This document shows positions 21,253-34,593 of a stretch of 64,000 bases of DNA, piece after piece. Made by a program: the position numbers and the translations under genes. The DNA is from Ziziphus jujuba. Its lineage: Eukaryota; Streptophyta; Magnoliopsida; Rosales; Rhamnaceae. The stretch lies in the NCBI RefSeq assembly GCF_031755915.1, contig NC_083382.1, positions 9,975,501 through 10,039,500 of the forward strand. Reading direction: 5' to 3'. The notes beneath the pieces are model-generated. The model did no database searches and was not told where the DNA came from. It was given only the letters and a program-made list of their open reading frames with translations. Position 1 is the stretch's first letter. Each line of letters begins with the position of its first letter.

Positions 21253-21438
21253 AAGCTGATCGTAAATCTCATGTCTTATGTATTGCATGGCTGGCTCAAA
21301 GCCATATAAAAGCCATGCTTAACTTAGCAAAGCTTCTTCATTCCAAAGGTTTTCACATCACTTTTGTGAACACCGAGTACAACCACAAATGATTTCTTAA
21401 ATCTCTTGGTCCTGACTCCCTCCACGGCTTGCCTGATT
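21253..21438 (+). pseudogene. UGT85-type exon 1 fragment
   Basis: The sequence matches the beginning of the neighbouring UGTs, from the residues before CIP...AQSHIKAML through [13 protein letters not shown] and on to LPDF. It has an in-frame TGA at 21390-21392 where the intact genes have CGG/CGC (Arg). Homology stops at about 21438, exactly where duplication copy B begins. A TATAAATAAATA motif lies at about 21137. This is the stump of a further UGT cut by the duplication breakpoint. Confidence 0.85.
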
Positions 21439-24179
21439 TTGCTAATATGGAAACCTTGTCCTCCTTTCGGTGGATCTTGACTGTTTAATTAGTAAGTGAT
21501 CATGTGTAATTGCCATCCAATTACTGCATTGCACGGACAATGATAAATTGCTCACAATATAGTGGGTATGTCGCTTCTAGTACATTTATGTCCATCATAT
21601 ACAAATCATAATATGATATTATCATTCAATTAATTTGAATCATTATAAGTTCTCATTCTAAGGGTATTATTTGATAGATATAAAATTTTTAAGTTCTATC
21701 ATATGCTCACATCAATCATGAAATCCCAATTTCAATCCCGCACACTAAAGGTCCTAGGTCCATACATGCGAAGGACTTTTTTTTCCTTTTTATTTTTATT
21801 TTTTTAAACCACATTGCAGTTGCTTTTTTATTTATCTATTTATTTATTTATTTATTTTTTGTGTTTTCTTGTCCATCGATTATATTTATGTCGTCCAAGT
21901 ACTATGATTCTAAAGTTTTGATTTTTGAGTATGAAATATTTAAGAAACTAATAGAATATGATGGATTTTTTTTTTCTTTTTCCCTAGGTATATGATATAT
22001 GGTATGTAATTATGTATGAAGTTCTGACATTTGAACTAAAGAAATATTTTTTTTTTCTTTTCTACGGCTTATATGGTGTGTAACAGAGCAAGTTTCTAAA
22101 TTTTGAAAATTCTAAAATTTGATGATAACAGAACACCACAAAACCACTTATTTCTAATAAAAAATATATATTGGCAATATGGACAGAGAAACCAGAACAA
22201 TATATTAGAAAAAGCATTGTTAAACTAGATCAATATATTAGAAAGAATCTGAAGTATGACTTTGCTGTTTTTGGATCTAGCTTACGATGGCTATGGAGTT
22301 TTTCCTCAGTCCCATTGGCGTTGTTGTGCGAGGCTATATGAGTTTCCGTGCGTGGCCACATAAGTTTTGGATGAGAAAACATAAAAAAAATAAAAAAGTC
22401 AAGTGAAATTGTATTAAGCCAAATTTAATTGTTAGTAAAATTCAACAGTTAAGAATAGAATTTCGAGGTTTATTAAAATCAATGATCTTATATAGGAGTT
22501 GTATATATAATTAATAAAATGAATATAAGTTATAACATAATTTATTGATTATTTTACAATAATTTTCTCTTTTATTTTGAATTAAACAAAATGACTTAAA
22601 TTAAATAAGTTGAATATAAAAATAAATAGATAATTCTTTTATCTAATTATTTTTTTAAAAATTCATCTAATTAATTAATAAAATCATTAATATCAATTAA
22701 CAAAATTGCATATATTAATTTAAATATCTATAAAAAAATTGAAAAAAATAAAAATAAAAATAAAAATAGAAAGCAAATTAAATTAAAAAAAAAAAGAAAT
22801 GGCAAGATAAGAAGAAGAAGAAGAAGAAGAAGAAGACAAACTAAAGCTAAAACTGATGCAATAAAAAAATAAACAAAGATTATAAAAGAATAAAAATTGA
22901 AAAGAAAAAGATTAAAAAGGGAAGAAAGAAAAGAAAAGAAAATATAATAAAAAAAAATAAGGGAAGAAAATTGAGGAGGAAAAAAAAAGTGATATTGCGG
23001 AAAAAAAATTAAAAAAAAAAGGAAGAAACAAAGATTTAAAACAAGAAAGAAATAAAAATAATCAGAAAAAAAAACGAAGGATAAAAGATTTTAGAAAAAT
23101 AATAAAAAAAATCACAGAAAGGCCAATTCTTTTTTTTTATTTTATTTTTTATTTTTTATTTTGATGAATAGAAAGGCAAATTAATTGAATACATTTTATC
23201 CCACCCTTTTATACATGATTAATTATGCCATGCGTAGGGGAGCATTTCTTACGTCTATAATTTTTAAATCCTACCATCTTTTCACATCAAATTAAATCAA
23301 GCATATAAATGCTGCCAACAAAAGCACGCTTTAATTCATAATTTATATTCTGCCTTTTTATTTATTTATTTATTTATTGTGTGTGCAATTTATACCTTTC
23401 GAAATTCACAAAAAAAAAAAAAAAAAAAAGTGTATACCCTTCGAAATTTCTTTCGTACTTCACGGTCAACTATTGAATAATTGTCAATTGTGGCAGCTAC
23501 CACGCTGCTTTTCTCTCACGCTGCTTTTCTTTCGTCATTCTTAAGGTACTTCTTATGGCGAAAATTTTTATTTTATTTTATTTTATTTATTTATTTTTTT
23601 GTAAATGTCAAAGTTACGTATTACAACTAATTTTTATTTGTGAGGGAAGGGTTTAAACTTTGAACTTTTACTTAGAGGAAATAGTAGTTTTCCCACTCTC
23701 TAATATTTTTTAAAGTTTTTATAGTTTTGATAATTTTCCGTCAGTTTAACTATTATATATTTTTTACAAATGTTAAAATTGCAATAAGTGTTAATTAATT
23801 TTAGAACTAAAAACTAAATAATATTTAATTATAGCATTAATTTGTTACAAATATTTTTTCAATATATATTTGGATGCATGAGAGGTCCTAGACCATAGAG
23901 GCATAAAAATATTATCATTACATTTTGATATAATATATATAATTTAAGATTTAACAAGGTATTTAGTTCACTTTATAATTGATTTTTGATTATATAAAAA
24001 TCAACGGTATATCATAGATAATAATAATAATCATTTATAATATTTTATTTTATTATTATTTTTATAAAAACTACTAAAGAAAATTGAATCCGACAGTCAA
24101 TTAAATTATTATGTAATGTGAAAATCACACTTGATTTTTCAATAAAAAAATCAAAAATTATTTATTTTCTGTTTGAAGA

Positions 24180-24357
24180 ATTCCCATATTACTCTTCTGG
24201 GTTCTCTCCGAGTAATGCCAATAATGTTGCAGATAGGCTAACTCATTTTGCTTTCCAAATTGATCAATTTTGTGTTTGGCTTGAGGAAAGTCCAAATTTG
24301 GCTGGATTTTCTGCTGAAAACGGATGTATCTTTTGTTTCTCTGGTTTAATGGAATGA
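24180..24357 (+). pseudogene. RNase H-like domain fragment (copy B)
   Basis: The frame contains NNVADRLTHFAFQIDQFCVW followed by LEESPNL, the C-terminal part of an RVT_3/RNase H-like domain (compare the LINE ORF2 end, NKCADLAAKEA). No catalytic core is present. It is a relic, in better condition than its counterpart at 16140-16290. Confidence 0.6.
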
Positions 24358-25020
24358 TTTTACTTATATATATATATATATATGTCCTGTATCGCATTAT
24401 TATTAAGGATCATAAGATGATATTATATGTATATATGTTTTGATATAGTAAAAGGTTAGTAGAGAAAAACTGTAAAAGATAACTTTCTAATTATAAAAAT
24501 CATACAATATATAATATGTTCAAGTAAGTTATGATATTTGTTGGTTGTAATCAAATATTTAAAGTTTCATTATATATATATATATGAAAAGTTTTTTTTT
24601 TTGGAAAGAAATTTCTCAATTTTTTATTATGTAATAAATAATAATTAAGCTATATATTTTAAAATATTCACTAAATTTATTTATTAAATAATATATATTA
24701 AAATATTATTAATTAATATATTTATATAATCAAAATATAAAAAATAAAATTTTTAAATAAATAAATTTTAAACAATACTAATTAAATATTATCATATTAT
24801 TTAATAAATAAATTTAATAAACATTTACTAACTTGTAACACAATAAATAATTTTGTTACTTGGGCGTAAAAGTCACATGGTAGATTGGCAATCTTTCATC
24901 GAAAAATGATAGATTTAAAAAGAAAAAAAGAAAAAAAAAAATTTACATGGACTAGATCCATCATTATTAACCTTCACGCTCATCATATCTGATCCCCGAG
25001 GCGGACGCCAACTCAATTCC

Positions 25021-25051
<31 letters not shown>

Positions 25052-26009
25052 AATTTTAATGATATTTTTAACTATTTATTTTTTGTCCCCTCTCTAGTTA
25101 CATTTGTGCCTTTGCCGTCTCTGCCTTTACTATTTTTCTTTTGTTTTCGTTTTTTTTATTTTTTATTTTTGGTTTTGTATTGTTTTTGTCTCATTTAGTT
25201 GTTTTCTTTTAACATTTCTATTTCTTCTATCTGTAATATATTTTTTACCATCTCTTTTATATGTAATCAGTATTATTTAATATTTTTAAAAATTTTAACA
25301 CTATATACATATTTAATTAATATTTTAGTATAGTTTTATATACAAGTACAAATATTTTATTAAAAAAAAGTATAAATATTTATAATTTATTTTCTATTTA
25401 ATTTTTGTTTGAATTACATAAGTTGCAATATTTTTGCTACTTCTTTTTTACGTTTTTAATTACTTTAGATGTTTAAACTGTAACATACACTAAAATTTAT
25501 CTTTTTGTCTTTCGTGGAATGTGTTTATTTTATTTTAATAGATTTGCAATTAACTTATTATGTAACCATTGGTGGTAACACTGCAGAAAAATTTCCTGAT
25601 CCGGATTGTCTCATCTAATGTGATAAAAATTGTCTCGCTATGTACGTATGTATGTATGTATATATATTATTTCTTTTTCGTTTGTTTAATTGTCGGGATC
25701 TCAGTATGTATGATTAGTGAATTGTACATATTTAAAATGCTGATGTGGTGTTGTGTGTTTGCGTAAAATATATACATAGTTAACAGGATCCCTTTTTTTA
25801 TTTTTTATTTTTTTGGGTTATCTTTTTGAGTTTTTGGAATAGATGACAAAATTAGCAACAATTTGTGATAATAATAATAAAAACAAAAACAAAAATGGGT
25901 AACAATTTAACGTGCTATCTATCAGAACCTTAACAGAGGTAGTTGTATGAAACTTTGTAGTACCTACCTAATAATTGATCCTCCGACCCAACTTGGCATG
26001 GCATTAAAG

Positions 26010-26017
26010 TATATAAA
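26010..26017 (+). promoter_or_regulatory. TATA box of second UGT
   Basis: TATATAAA, 89 bp upstream of the ATG at 26106. The same stretch in the first UGT is shortened by about 12 bp and has lost the motif. Confidence 0.6.
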
Positions 26018-26105
26018 AGATAAAATATCAAGGCAAGGCTATAAGGCTGCTCCTTCTTCATAACTTATTGAGTGCAAAAAAAACTTTACAGAGTTGCCAG
26101 CAGAT

Positions 26106-27658
26106 ATGGATTCCAAGAAAGGAGAGGTAGCTGATAATAAAACTCATCACATCTTATGTATTCCAACCCCAAGTCAAAGCCATATCAAAGCAATGCTTAA
26201 ATTGGCAAAGCTTCTCCATTCTAGAGGTTTTCATATCACTTTTGTCAACACCGAGTACAACCACAAACGCTTTCTTAAATCTCTTGGTCCCGACTCTCTC
26301 CACGGCTTGCCTGACTTCCGGTTCGAAACAATTCCTGACGGCCTTCCGCCTTCAGATGCTGATGCTACACAAGACCTTGTTCCTCTTGTCGAAGCCATCA
26401 TGGAGAAGATGTTGGCTCCCTTTTGTGATCTAGTCAAAAGACTCAATGACATGACCAGAACTTGCAATGATAGTCCCCCTTCGGTGACTCGCATTGTTTC
26501 CGACGGATTCATGCCTTTCACCATCGCCGCTGGACGAGAACTTGGAATTCCGGTCGTGTTCTTTTATACTATTCCGGCTTGCTCTTTCATGGGCATCAAA
26601 CAACTAGGTACTCTTCTGGAAAAGTTAGGACCTCCACCAGTACCGAAAGGTAAATATATATATATATACATACACATATTTGAAATACCTTTAAATTAAT
26701 ATTAGCCTTTCAATTGAATTAAATATTTAATTTTCTTCATATTTTTTTTTTCAAAATTTCAGACATAATTATAGATTGGATTCCGGGAATGAAAGATATG
26801 CATGTTAGGGATATGCCAAGCTTTTGTTGGTCAGGAAGTACAACAGATCATTTTATGCTTAACTCTTGCATAGAAGCAGCAGAAAAGGCCCATCAAGCTT
26901 CAGCAATTATTATTCACACATTCAAGGCATTGGAGCAAGATGTTTTGGATGCGATCTCATCTATGTTTCCCCAAGTGTTTGTGATTGGTCCCCTACAACT
27001 TCTTCTTAATCGCATACTGGAACACCCTTTGAAACTCAAATACAGTCTTTGGAAGGAAGAGAGCGAATGTCTCCAATGGCTCAATACCAAGCCCAAAGGC
27101 TCAGTTTTGTACGTCAACTTTGGGAGCATAGCAATCATGTCGCCAGAACAGGTCGCGGAGTTTGGTTATGGAATTGCAAATAGCAAACACCCTTTCCTGT
27201 GGATAATCAGGCCTGATTTGGTAGTTGGCGAAACAGCTGTTTTGCCGCTCGAGTTCGCAGCAGAAACGAAAGGAAGAGGTCTAATAGGGAGTTGGTGCCC
27301 ACAAGAGGAGGTTCTTAATCATCCATCAATTGGAGGTTTTTTAACACATAGTGGTTGGAATTCAACCGTGGAAAGCTTGTCTTCAGGTGTACCATTACTA
27401 TGTTGTCCATTTTTGGGGGACCAACCCACGAACTGCCGATTTTCTTGCAAGGAGTGGGGTATTGGAATGGAGATGGACAAAGAAGCAGTGAAGAGAGAGG
27501 AAGTTGAGAAGCTTGTGAAAGAGTTGATGGAGGGAGAGAAGGGTAAGGAAATGAGAAAGAATGTGATGGAGTGGAAAAGACTAGCCCATGAGGCTACTGA
27601 ACCTAATGGTTCTTCATCCATTGACTTGGATAATTTAGTTAGCCACTTAGTTTCTTGA
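26106..27658 (+). CDS. UDP-glycosyltransferase, UGT85 type (second tandem copy)
   Basis: Exons 26106-26649 and 26763-27658 (113-bp GT-AG intron at the same place and phase as in its sister) give 479 residues. Motifs match the first copy: catalytic H26 in QSHIKAM, D133 in VSDGF, PSPG box at 359-402 with THSGWNS and ending GDQ. It differs mainly in the acceptor-facing part: residues near 85-105, and the start of exon 2, where SGSTTDHFMLNSCIEAAEK replaces SGGTADNVLLNFGIEAMKK. A different acceptor preference is therefore possible. A TATA box stands 89 bp upstream. Function: transfer of a sugar from UDP-sugar to a small-molecule hydroxyl, as known for the family; substrate unknown. Confidence 0.95.
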
Positions 27659-27774
27659 ATAGGGTTGGCTAGGTATCTCTAGCTTCAATTCAACCGGAGA
27701 TTGAAAAATATAAGGGTATTGGTTTTTTCAGTACACGTTTATATGCTGGTGATTTTCTTAGTTAATTTCTTTTG

Positions 27775-27810
<36 letters not shown>

Positions 27811-28264
27811 GGTTGTTGTTTTCGTTTTTGTTGTTGCTGTTAAACACGTTGGAGATGGGTAATAAAGTAAATCTGAAGATATGCTCTCATATTTTAGCTT
27901 GCACTTTCCCTTGTAGTACTAACAATTATATATGGTTACAGGAACTTCTAATTTTTCTCCTAAACAAAATGTGTCAAAAATAATGCCAATCGCAAAGTAT
28001 ATTTTACTACATATGTCATTTTATGTGAATCGTAAACATAAATGAATAAATAATACTAACTAAAGAATAATGCTAGAAGTATATATCAAATAGTCTACCG
28101 AAATGTTTATCAAATATACATGTGTCATTAATTGATTAGCTTATATTCAATTGAGTTTGTCTTTTCAAAGATTAATTTATTTATATATAAGTTATGTTCA
28201 TATTTTGACCAAGAAAATAGTAATACATATACATTTGATAAACAGTTTAGTAGATTTTATTATA

Positions 28265-28750
28265 TCTCTAGCATTATTCATAAATGAAAGCTAACTGCAT
28301 CTCATTTGGCCACATCACTTGGTAACATCTTAGCATTACTTATAGTTTCCTTGTCCATAAACAAGCGGTTTTAAAATTGTCTTTTATTCTAAGATATAAC
28401 TTGTATCCATGTGCTTCATATTGTCCTGGGGTTCACTCCTAGAAATATAGCCATCCCTGCCCTTTCACATCAATCCCATGACATGCAAGAACAATCTGGC
28501 TATAAAGTCATTATGAACATGATCGAACAACTAGCGTTTGTTGAACAAGGTATAGAGTTGATTGCAGAAATTACTAGTACGAAAGGCATGTTGGAATTGA
28601 TCCGCTACAAGATTTACATTGGATGCAATAGAAGCAAGTACTAAATAGAATAGGTGTTAGTTGGTAATGGTTGGAGTAGCTAACTCGGAATCGTAGTTTC
28701 TATAGTATTATGATATCTATAACGTGTAAAATAATGGATAAATCCTATAA
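28265..28750. other. Segment present only in duplication copy B
   Basis: The two duplication copies align on both sides of this stretch but copy A lacks it. It includes an open frame at 28411-28644 that I do not recognise. It is either an insertion in copy B or a deletion in copy A; no terminal repeats seen. Confidence 0.45.
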
Positions 28751-29998
28751 AATCGCTTAAATTATTTGATACTTAAATGCCCACAATAAGTATATTCATT
28801 TAATTAAAATTAATAACATTTTTAAGAAAATATTATTGCTAATAACTTTTGCAGAAAATAATGTTCTAATAATTTTGAAGGAAATATTGTTTTTAATTTT
28901 TTATCAAAAGAATATTATTTTAATAATTTTTTAAGATAACATTATTTTTAATATTTATATAATTAAAAAAGTTTCGACTAAATTATTTGAAAAATGATAA
29001 AATGGGTACGCTAGAAGAGTATTTTTGTTAAATTAATTAAAATATGTTTTAGCATTTAGTTAGTTTAAAGGGGAAAATGTGTTATATATAATTAAGGCTT
29101 TATTTGTTAGTTTAATAGTTTAAGGAAGTTATTAGTATTAAATAGTTTTAAAAACCAATTGTATCAAATGGTTCAACGGGGCTTTGTGTAGTTTGCCCTT
29201 AAATAATTTTATAGTAGCTAATCAACTTAAAAAAAATTTATTTCATGGCTTGATGATGTTTACCAAAATTTATTTAGCACATGACTTGATTAAATATAAT
29301 ATTGCTATGATGTGTGAATATATATATTATTGGTTGGAAAAATTAATATCATTATGTTATTTGATAAATAATTTTGATATTTCTTGAATTATTAATATTG
29401 GTGTTCAATATATGTACCTGCTTTAAAGTCTCTGTCACATGCCAACCTACTCTTGGACCGCATGTATATATAGTTTCCTTTGCACTGCCTTAATTGTTTA
29501 TCCAATTTTATAAATATATAGTATTTTTTTAGCTATATATTAGGATTTATATATATATATATATATATATAGTTGCAAAATTTTTATTGTATGTATATAA
29601 TACATATATATTTCTTCTTTTTGCAATAATTTTAATTATAAATTTAAGTATTATGTTTCCGCCAATTTTTTATTTTTTCAATATATTGTTACATTAATTT
29701 TTTTAGTTAAATTATTATGTTGTTATATTGTGTAGCTATCCATAGCATCACTTTCTTATTTATTGTCTCTTCCTTCTCTTTACAGTCGTGGCCACTCCTT
29801 GAATTTGTGTTGTTCCATTGTCGCCCCCCATTAGCAGAATTGACAAAAACAATGAAGGATGACAATGACTGTAGTGTACACTGAAGAAGTTTAACGACAA
29901 TACTGAGTGTACAATAATTGTCTATAGCAATTAATGCGTGCACCTAAATCTATTCTTTGTTGTCACCATCCGAATTATAAATTCTGGATTCAGACTTT

Positions 29999-30437
29999 AT
30001 ATATATTTTTTAATTTTCCATATGCGAAGTTCTGAGTTCACATTGGCAATGACAAAAAATTAAGCAAAAATCAATCACCAGAAAATTTGTAAGTATTTAT
30101 TTTAATGACAAGACACATTATATTAATAGTTATCAAAGAAAACTATATTCACAATTTTTTACTTGGTAATTTTGAACTTAAATAAATTACATAAAGTTAA
30201 AAGAAAAAAAAAACCACATTTTTATAACAAGCTCCATAACAAATCGAGTTAAATTAATATACATTTTGAAGCATTCTAATATCATATTAACTATTTTTTC
30301 GACTCTAAGTTTGAATCCCTCAATTCTAATATCAAAAAATAAAAAAGTAAAAAAAATTTACAACGTCCCAAATAATCTTCTTTTTTTTCCATTTAATTCT
30401 ATGCTATTGATCTTCCATAATCAAGTTATATGAAAAT
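29999..30437. other. AT-rich spacer
   Basis: Non-coding, AT-rich. No feature recognised between the end of duplication copy B and the LTR. Confidence 0.4.
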
Positions 30438-33400
30438 TGTAATACCCCATCCCAAAATACATCGAAAATTTCTAAAATTTGATCAAGGTTGACCGAGTTT
30501 GACCGTCATTGACCGAGAAGGGGTCAAATGTTGACTTTTTGTTCATGATGAAATTTCACATTGATCGAGGTACCATTAAAAAGTACACGTTGTCATGAGG
30601 CCATAGACTAGTAGCACGTTGAAAACGGAGCTATGGTTTGAAGGTTATGAACAAAACCAGTTAAGGTCCAAACTGTCCAAGGGGTGCCGGAGTTGACTTT
30701 TTTTTTCATGCAAAGTTGAGCTTTGACTCATATATGGTTGTGAAGTACTAGTCGATACGAGTTCACAGACTAGCGGTGCGTCTGATTTGGACATGTGGTT
30801 TGAAAGTTATGGACCTATAGAATTTTCCAAATATAGGATTATTTTAATATTATTTTTAAATATGTAAACAGTGTGCCATGTGTGACTTAATAAAGGATTC
30901 CATGTGTCACAACGGTGAGATGCCACATGTCAACCATGATTAAATGCCATATTATTTTATTATTATTCTATACAATAATATTATTTTAATATTATTTAAT
31001 TATTTTCTTTTATTTTCTTGCTCATAACTTTTGACCGAAGGGGTCAAAAGTTGACTTTTTGTTTCGGTTGGAATTCTAGGTTGACTGAGGTACCGTTACG
31101 AAGTACACGTTGGCACGAGTTCGTAAACTAGTAGCACGTTGAAAACGGAGCTACGGTTTGAAAGTTATGAGCAAGACAAGTTGAGGTCCAAACTGTCCAA
31201 GGGGTGCCGGAGTTGACTTTTTATTTATGGGGAAATGAGCTTTGACTCATGCATGGTTGTGAAGAGCTCTTCGACACGAGTTCAAAGACTAGCGGCATGC
31301 TTAAAACGGATATCCGGTTAAAAAGTTATGGACACGTGAAGTTTGCCGGATACCGTAATATTTTAATGTTTTTGAATTGATGAACAGGGAAATGCCACGT
31401 GTCGTCACCTGATTGGTCCACGTGGATGAACAGTGTCACCACTGTGGCTTTTATTTGACAAAAATCTCGGGGAAGAGGGAGAAAGAGAGAGAGGAGAGAG
31501 AGAGGGAGAGAGAGAAATGACCGGCCACCACCGGTTGGCCACCGTCCGACCACCAGAGGGCTACACGCGCTGGCCACCGGTGAAGCCCAGTTCCTCGCGA
31601 CCCTAACCTCCAATTTTCACGACCGTCGGCCGCCGGACGCGCCCGGATCGAGGCGCCGAAGCTCGGCGGTGATTTTTCCCTCCACCGCCGTTTGACCCCT
31701 TTCCGGCCGTTTTCCGGCCACACGCGCCAGCCACCCCTCACCACCTCCTCAAGTCCGGCCTACCCACCAAATTTCACGGCCACCGGACCTCCGATGCGCC
31801 GGGATCGGAGCTTTTTCCGACGAGGGGCTGAAATTCTTCAAACCCCGATTTCTCCGCCGTCCGGCCTCCGTTTGCCTCACCGCCGGTCCCGTTGGATTTC
31901 TCTCCCCTCGATCTACAAATCTGCAAAAAATCTCAGCCAACGGCCACCGCCGATCCCTCCCGACTGTGTTTGACCTCCTGAACCCGAATCAGGCATCCTT
32001 TTCTGCCAATTTGAGACGGTTTGGGAGAATTGCGGAGTCGAAACCCGAAAGCTTTCCGGCGAGATTCCGACCACCTCTGGTCCAATCACTGGAAATTAAG
32101 ACCGAATCCGTGATCCTCATCACTCGAGCTTCGATTCGGTATATAACTCGTAAATTTTAGATGTCGTTTGGTGTTCGCTCCCCGGGTACCCATTTGGGAG
32201 TTACCCGATTAAAATATTAATATTTGTGGTTTGGTGTATTGTGGATGTTTTAGGTGCACGTGCGAGTAGCGGAGTCGATCCTACGGAGGATCTTGATTGA
32301 GATACATGCTTAAGGTGAGTGACCCACCTTCAAATTAATTTTGGGAATTAAATTGTGATTATTATGTGTGATTTGAATGTTTGGAATTTAAATTCTATGT
32401 GCCAAATATTTAATTGATTTATTGTGAAATTATTGGTGAATTTATTTTGATTAAAGAAAATATGCATTATATAAATTTATGCAAATGTGAAAATTATTTT
32501 ATGGTATTGAGGATTGCGAAATTCTTGTGGTTTTAACATTAAATCGGGCATGATTTGATTTTCAAATATTTCAAGGAAAATATTTGTTTATGTTGGTGAC
32601 TTTAATTTTTGCAAGCATGTCCATGGAATATTATGTGATTTAATTATTATACTTCAAGAATTATTTATGCTATTGGGAAAATGTGAATATTTAAAGTGGT
32701 GGATTTGGGAGTTGGTGGATTTGAAAATCATGGAATTTATGATGTTGATTATAAAGAAATTGTGAAGAATTTCCGGGTTCAATTGAATGGAATAAACCCG
32801 TTATGTTTATGGAAAATTTGAGATTTGGATATAAATTAAATATGTGGATTTTATGATTTTTTAGATGCACCGTGCACGTACTGGTGTTCTGTTTATATGT
32901 GATATAGTTAGTGTGCACAAGGATGTGATTAGCGCGCAGGTGGGTGTGAGTAGCGCGCAAGTGATTTTATGAGGTTGTCCTGTAGTTGCCATCGGATGAG
33001 GGTAGGCCGCCCCTCCATGGCCGGGACACTAGTTAGCAGCGGCGCAGTGGGACGCCACGCGACCGTATGCCGGTTTCTTTCTATAACCTCCTGTTTGGCG
33101 GTACCTTGGGACACTGGGTACTGTTGGCGCCACTGGTATATAGTGGGTGCATCAAGTGATTTCAGAATTGGGATTTTAAAATAAATATTTTGAAACTGTA
33201 TTGGAATTACAAATATAATTATTACCGTTTCTGGTATTTATTTGATGTCTTGGTTTTCTGGAAATACGAATAAAGGGTTTTGTGAAAAGGTTTTAAAAGG
33301 GGAACTTTTACAACTGAGATAATTGTAAGGGTTTTGAGAGAAATTATTATTTCCAAGTAATTATTATTTATCTACGTTATTATCGTGATATTATATTGTA

Positions 33401-33880
33401 TAGTAGATAGGGTCACTCACTGAGATGATTAGCATCTCATATTTTCAAATTCCGTTCCTCTAGGTACCAGGTTGTCGGTGTTCATCCGGAGCGGACTTGA
33501 TCTTCATCGCTGTCTTAGTTCGTGAAATACCCTGTTCTTCTTTTATTGCAGTTGTAATATTTCTTTCACTCTTGTTGTATTCTATACTTAGTAGTACTTC
33601 ATGAAGCTCTGTATACTGTATGGGACACTTATGTATTTATTATGCACTGGATTATTGTATTTATTTTTTTTGAAGTGTTGAAATTTGTGGAATCAACTTG
33701 TAGTATTGTGGGAGGAATAAGTGGGACGTTATAGAAGTGTGTTTTCAGTGCAGGAAATTGTGGTAAGTCCATCCCTTAGGGAAGGTTCTGCCGGATTTTC
33801 CATAGAAGGGTCCGGTAGGGTTTCCCTGGGATCAGGGCTTGTCTAGGGTTCCGGTGAGGAATTTTGGACTGGTCCTGACA
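30438..33880 (+). mobile_element. Large LTR (3.44 kb), copy 1
   Basis: Runs from TGTAATACCCC to GGTCCTGACA and aligns along much of its length with the solo LTR at 42242-45060 (for example 'gtccaaactgtccaagg', 'gatgattagcatct', 'gtgtgttttcagtgcagg'). It is AT-rich with a GC-rich block at 31500-32100 whose CCGG-rich short open frames are not conserved. Flanking bases (AAAAT left, AGGGT right) do not form a target duplication, and its right end joins TRIM sequence, so the original right flank is lost. No retroviral genes. Confidence 0.75.
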
Positions 33881-34130
33881 AGGGTCTGGACTGTTGTAGA
33901 TGGTATCAGAGTCAGTACCCGGATCGATGTGGCAGCGAGGATGTTGGGCCCTAAGGGAGAAGGATTGTGAAGTCCCACATCGGTTAGAAAGGAAAATGAA
34001 ACACTTCTTATAAGTGGGTGTGGATACCTTTTTCTTTCGAGGTCTTCTAAAATTTTGAGGGCTGGGTTGTAAGAGGATTTCCCAGACCCAAAAAGGACAA
34101 TATCACATACGAGTGGTCTGGACTGTTATA
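33881..34130 (+). mobile_element. Truncated TRIM element with primer binding site
   Basis: Right after the LTR come the last ~16 bp of a TRIM LTR (TCTGGACTGTTGTA) and a primer binding site TGGTATCAGAGT (33901-33912; matches the 3' end of initiator Met-tRNA in all but the last base). A short internal region, a purine tract and a 3' LTR (33966-34130, TGTGAAGTCCCACATCGG to GACTGTTATA) follow. The 3' LTR is about half the length of those at 63220-63931 because of an internal deletion. Nearly all of the 5' LTR is missing. Confidence 0.75.
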
Positions 34131-34260
34131 AGAATCACGTGCCAAATTAAAGAAGTAAAAATAAAATAAAATAAAAAAAATAGGACCCACTCCTTTCATC
34201 TCCTTCCATGGCCGTCCTGTTGTTCCTTGCTCCATCAACGAGCACATAACCAACACAGTA

Positions 34261-34263
<3 letters not shown>

Positions 34264-34338
<75 letters not shown>
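34264..34338. repeat. Long TC microsatellite
   Basis: A 75-bp uninterrupted TC/CT run. A second 35-bp run lies at 34594-34628. The Arg-Glu repeat frames on the minus strand are artefacts. Confidence 0.97.
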
Positions 34339-34343
<5 letters not shown>

Positions 34344-34590
34344 CATGGAAATCCCGTAGCCAACCAACAATATGAGATTCCTCTTCGCCTGCGATGCAAC
34401 CGCTTCTTCTCCATTCCTCGTTTCCCTTCTCTTTTCTTAAATCAAACAACAAACCAACCCCTATTACCTCTCTCTCTCTCTCGCTCTAGAGCTGAATTAG
34501 CTCCATGACACTAGCTGGGTCTCATTTCCTTCAAACCCAACAATTCTAAATATCAATTTTCTCACCCACCCATTTTTCTCCACCAAACAC

Positions 34591-34593
<3 letters not shown>

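Larger units (their letters stand above)
21439..29998 (+). repeat. Segmental duplication, copy B (contains the second UGT)
   Basis: Begins 'ttttgctaatatggaaacc' and parallels copy A through to 'ctggattcagacttt' near 29998. It has no LINE. It carries about 480 bp (28265-28750) that copy A lacks and about 100 bp (25535-25650) ending in a GTAT run. The head-to-tail order of the two copies points to unequal exchange. Confidence 0.85.

Noticed and set aside
28411..28644. 77-codon frame in the copy B-specific segment
   Set aside because: Not recognised and absent from copy A; may be a relic of an inserted element, so no gene called.
31326..32160. Open frames in the GC-rich part of LTR copy 1
   Set aside because: They are not preserved in the related LTR copies and look like translated CCGG-rich sequence.
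30438..33912. Whole block read as a 5' LTR ending at TGTTGTA followed by its own primer binding site
   Set aside because: Comparison with the solo LTR at 42242-45060 places the true LTR end at CTGACA (33880); the following bases match the TRIM end instead.
34047..34508. Open frames with Arg-Glu or Leu-Ser repeats
   Set aside because: Translations of the TC microsatellite.
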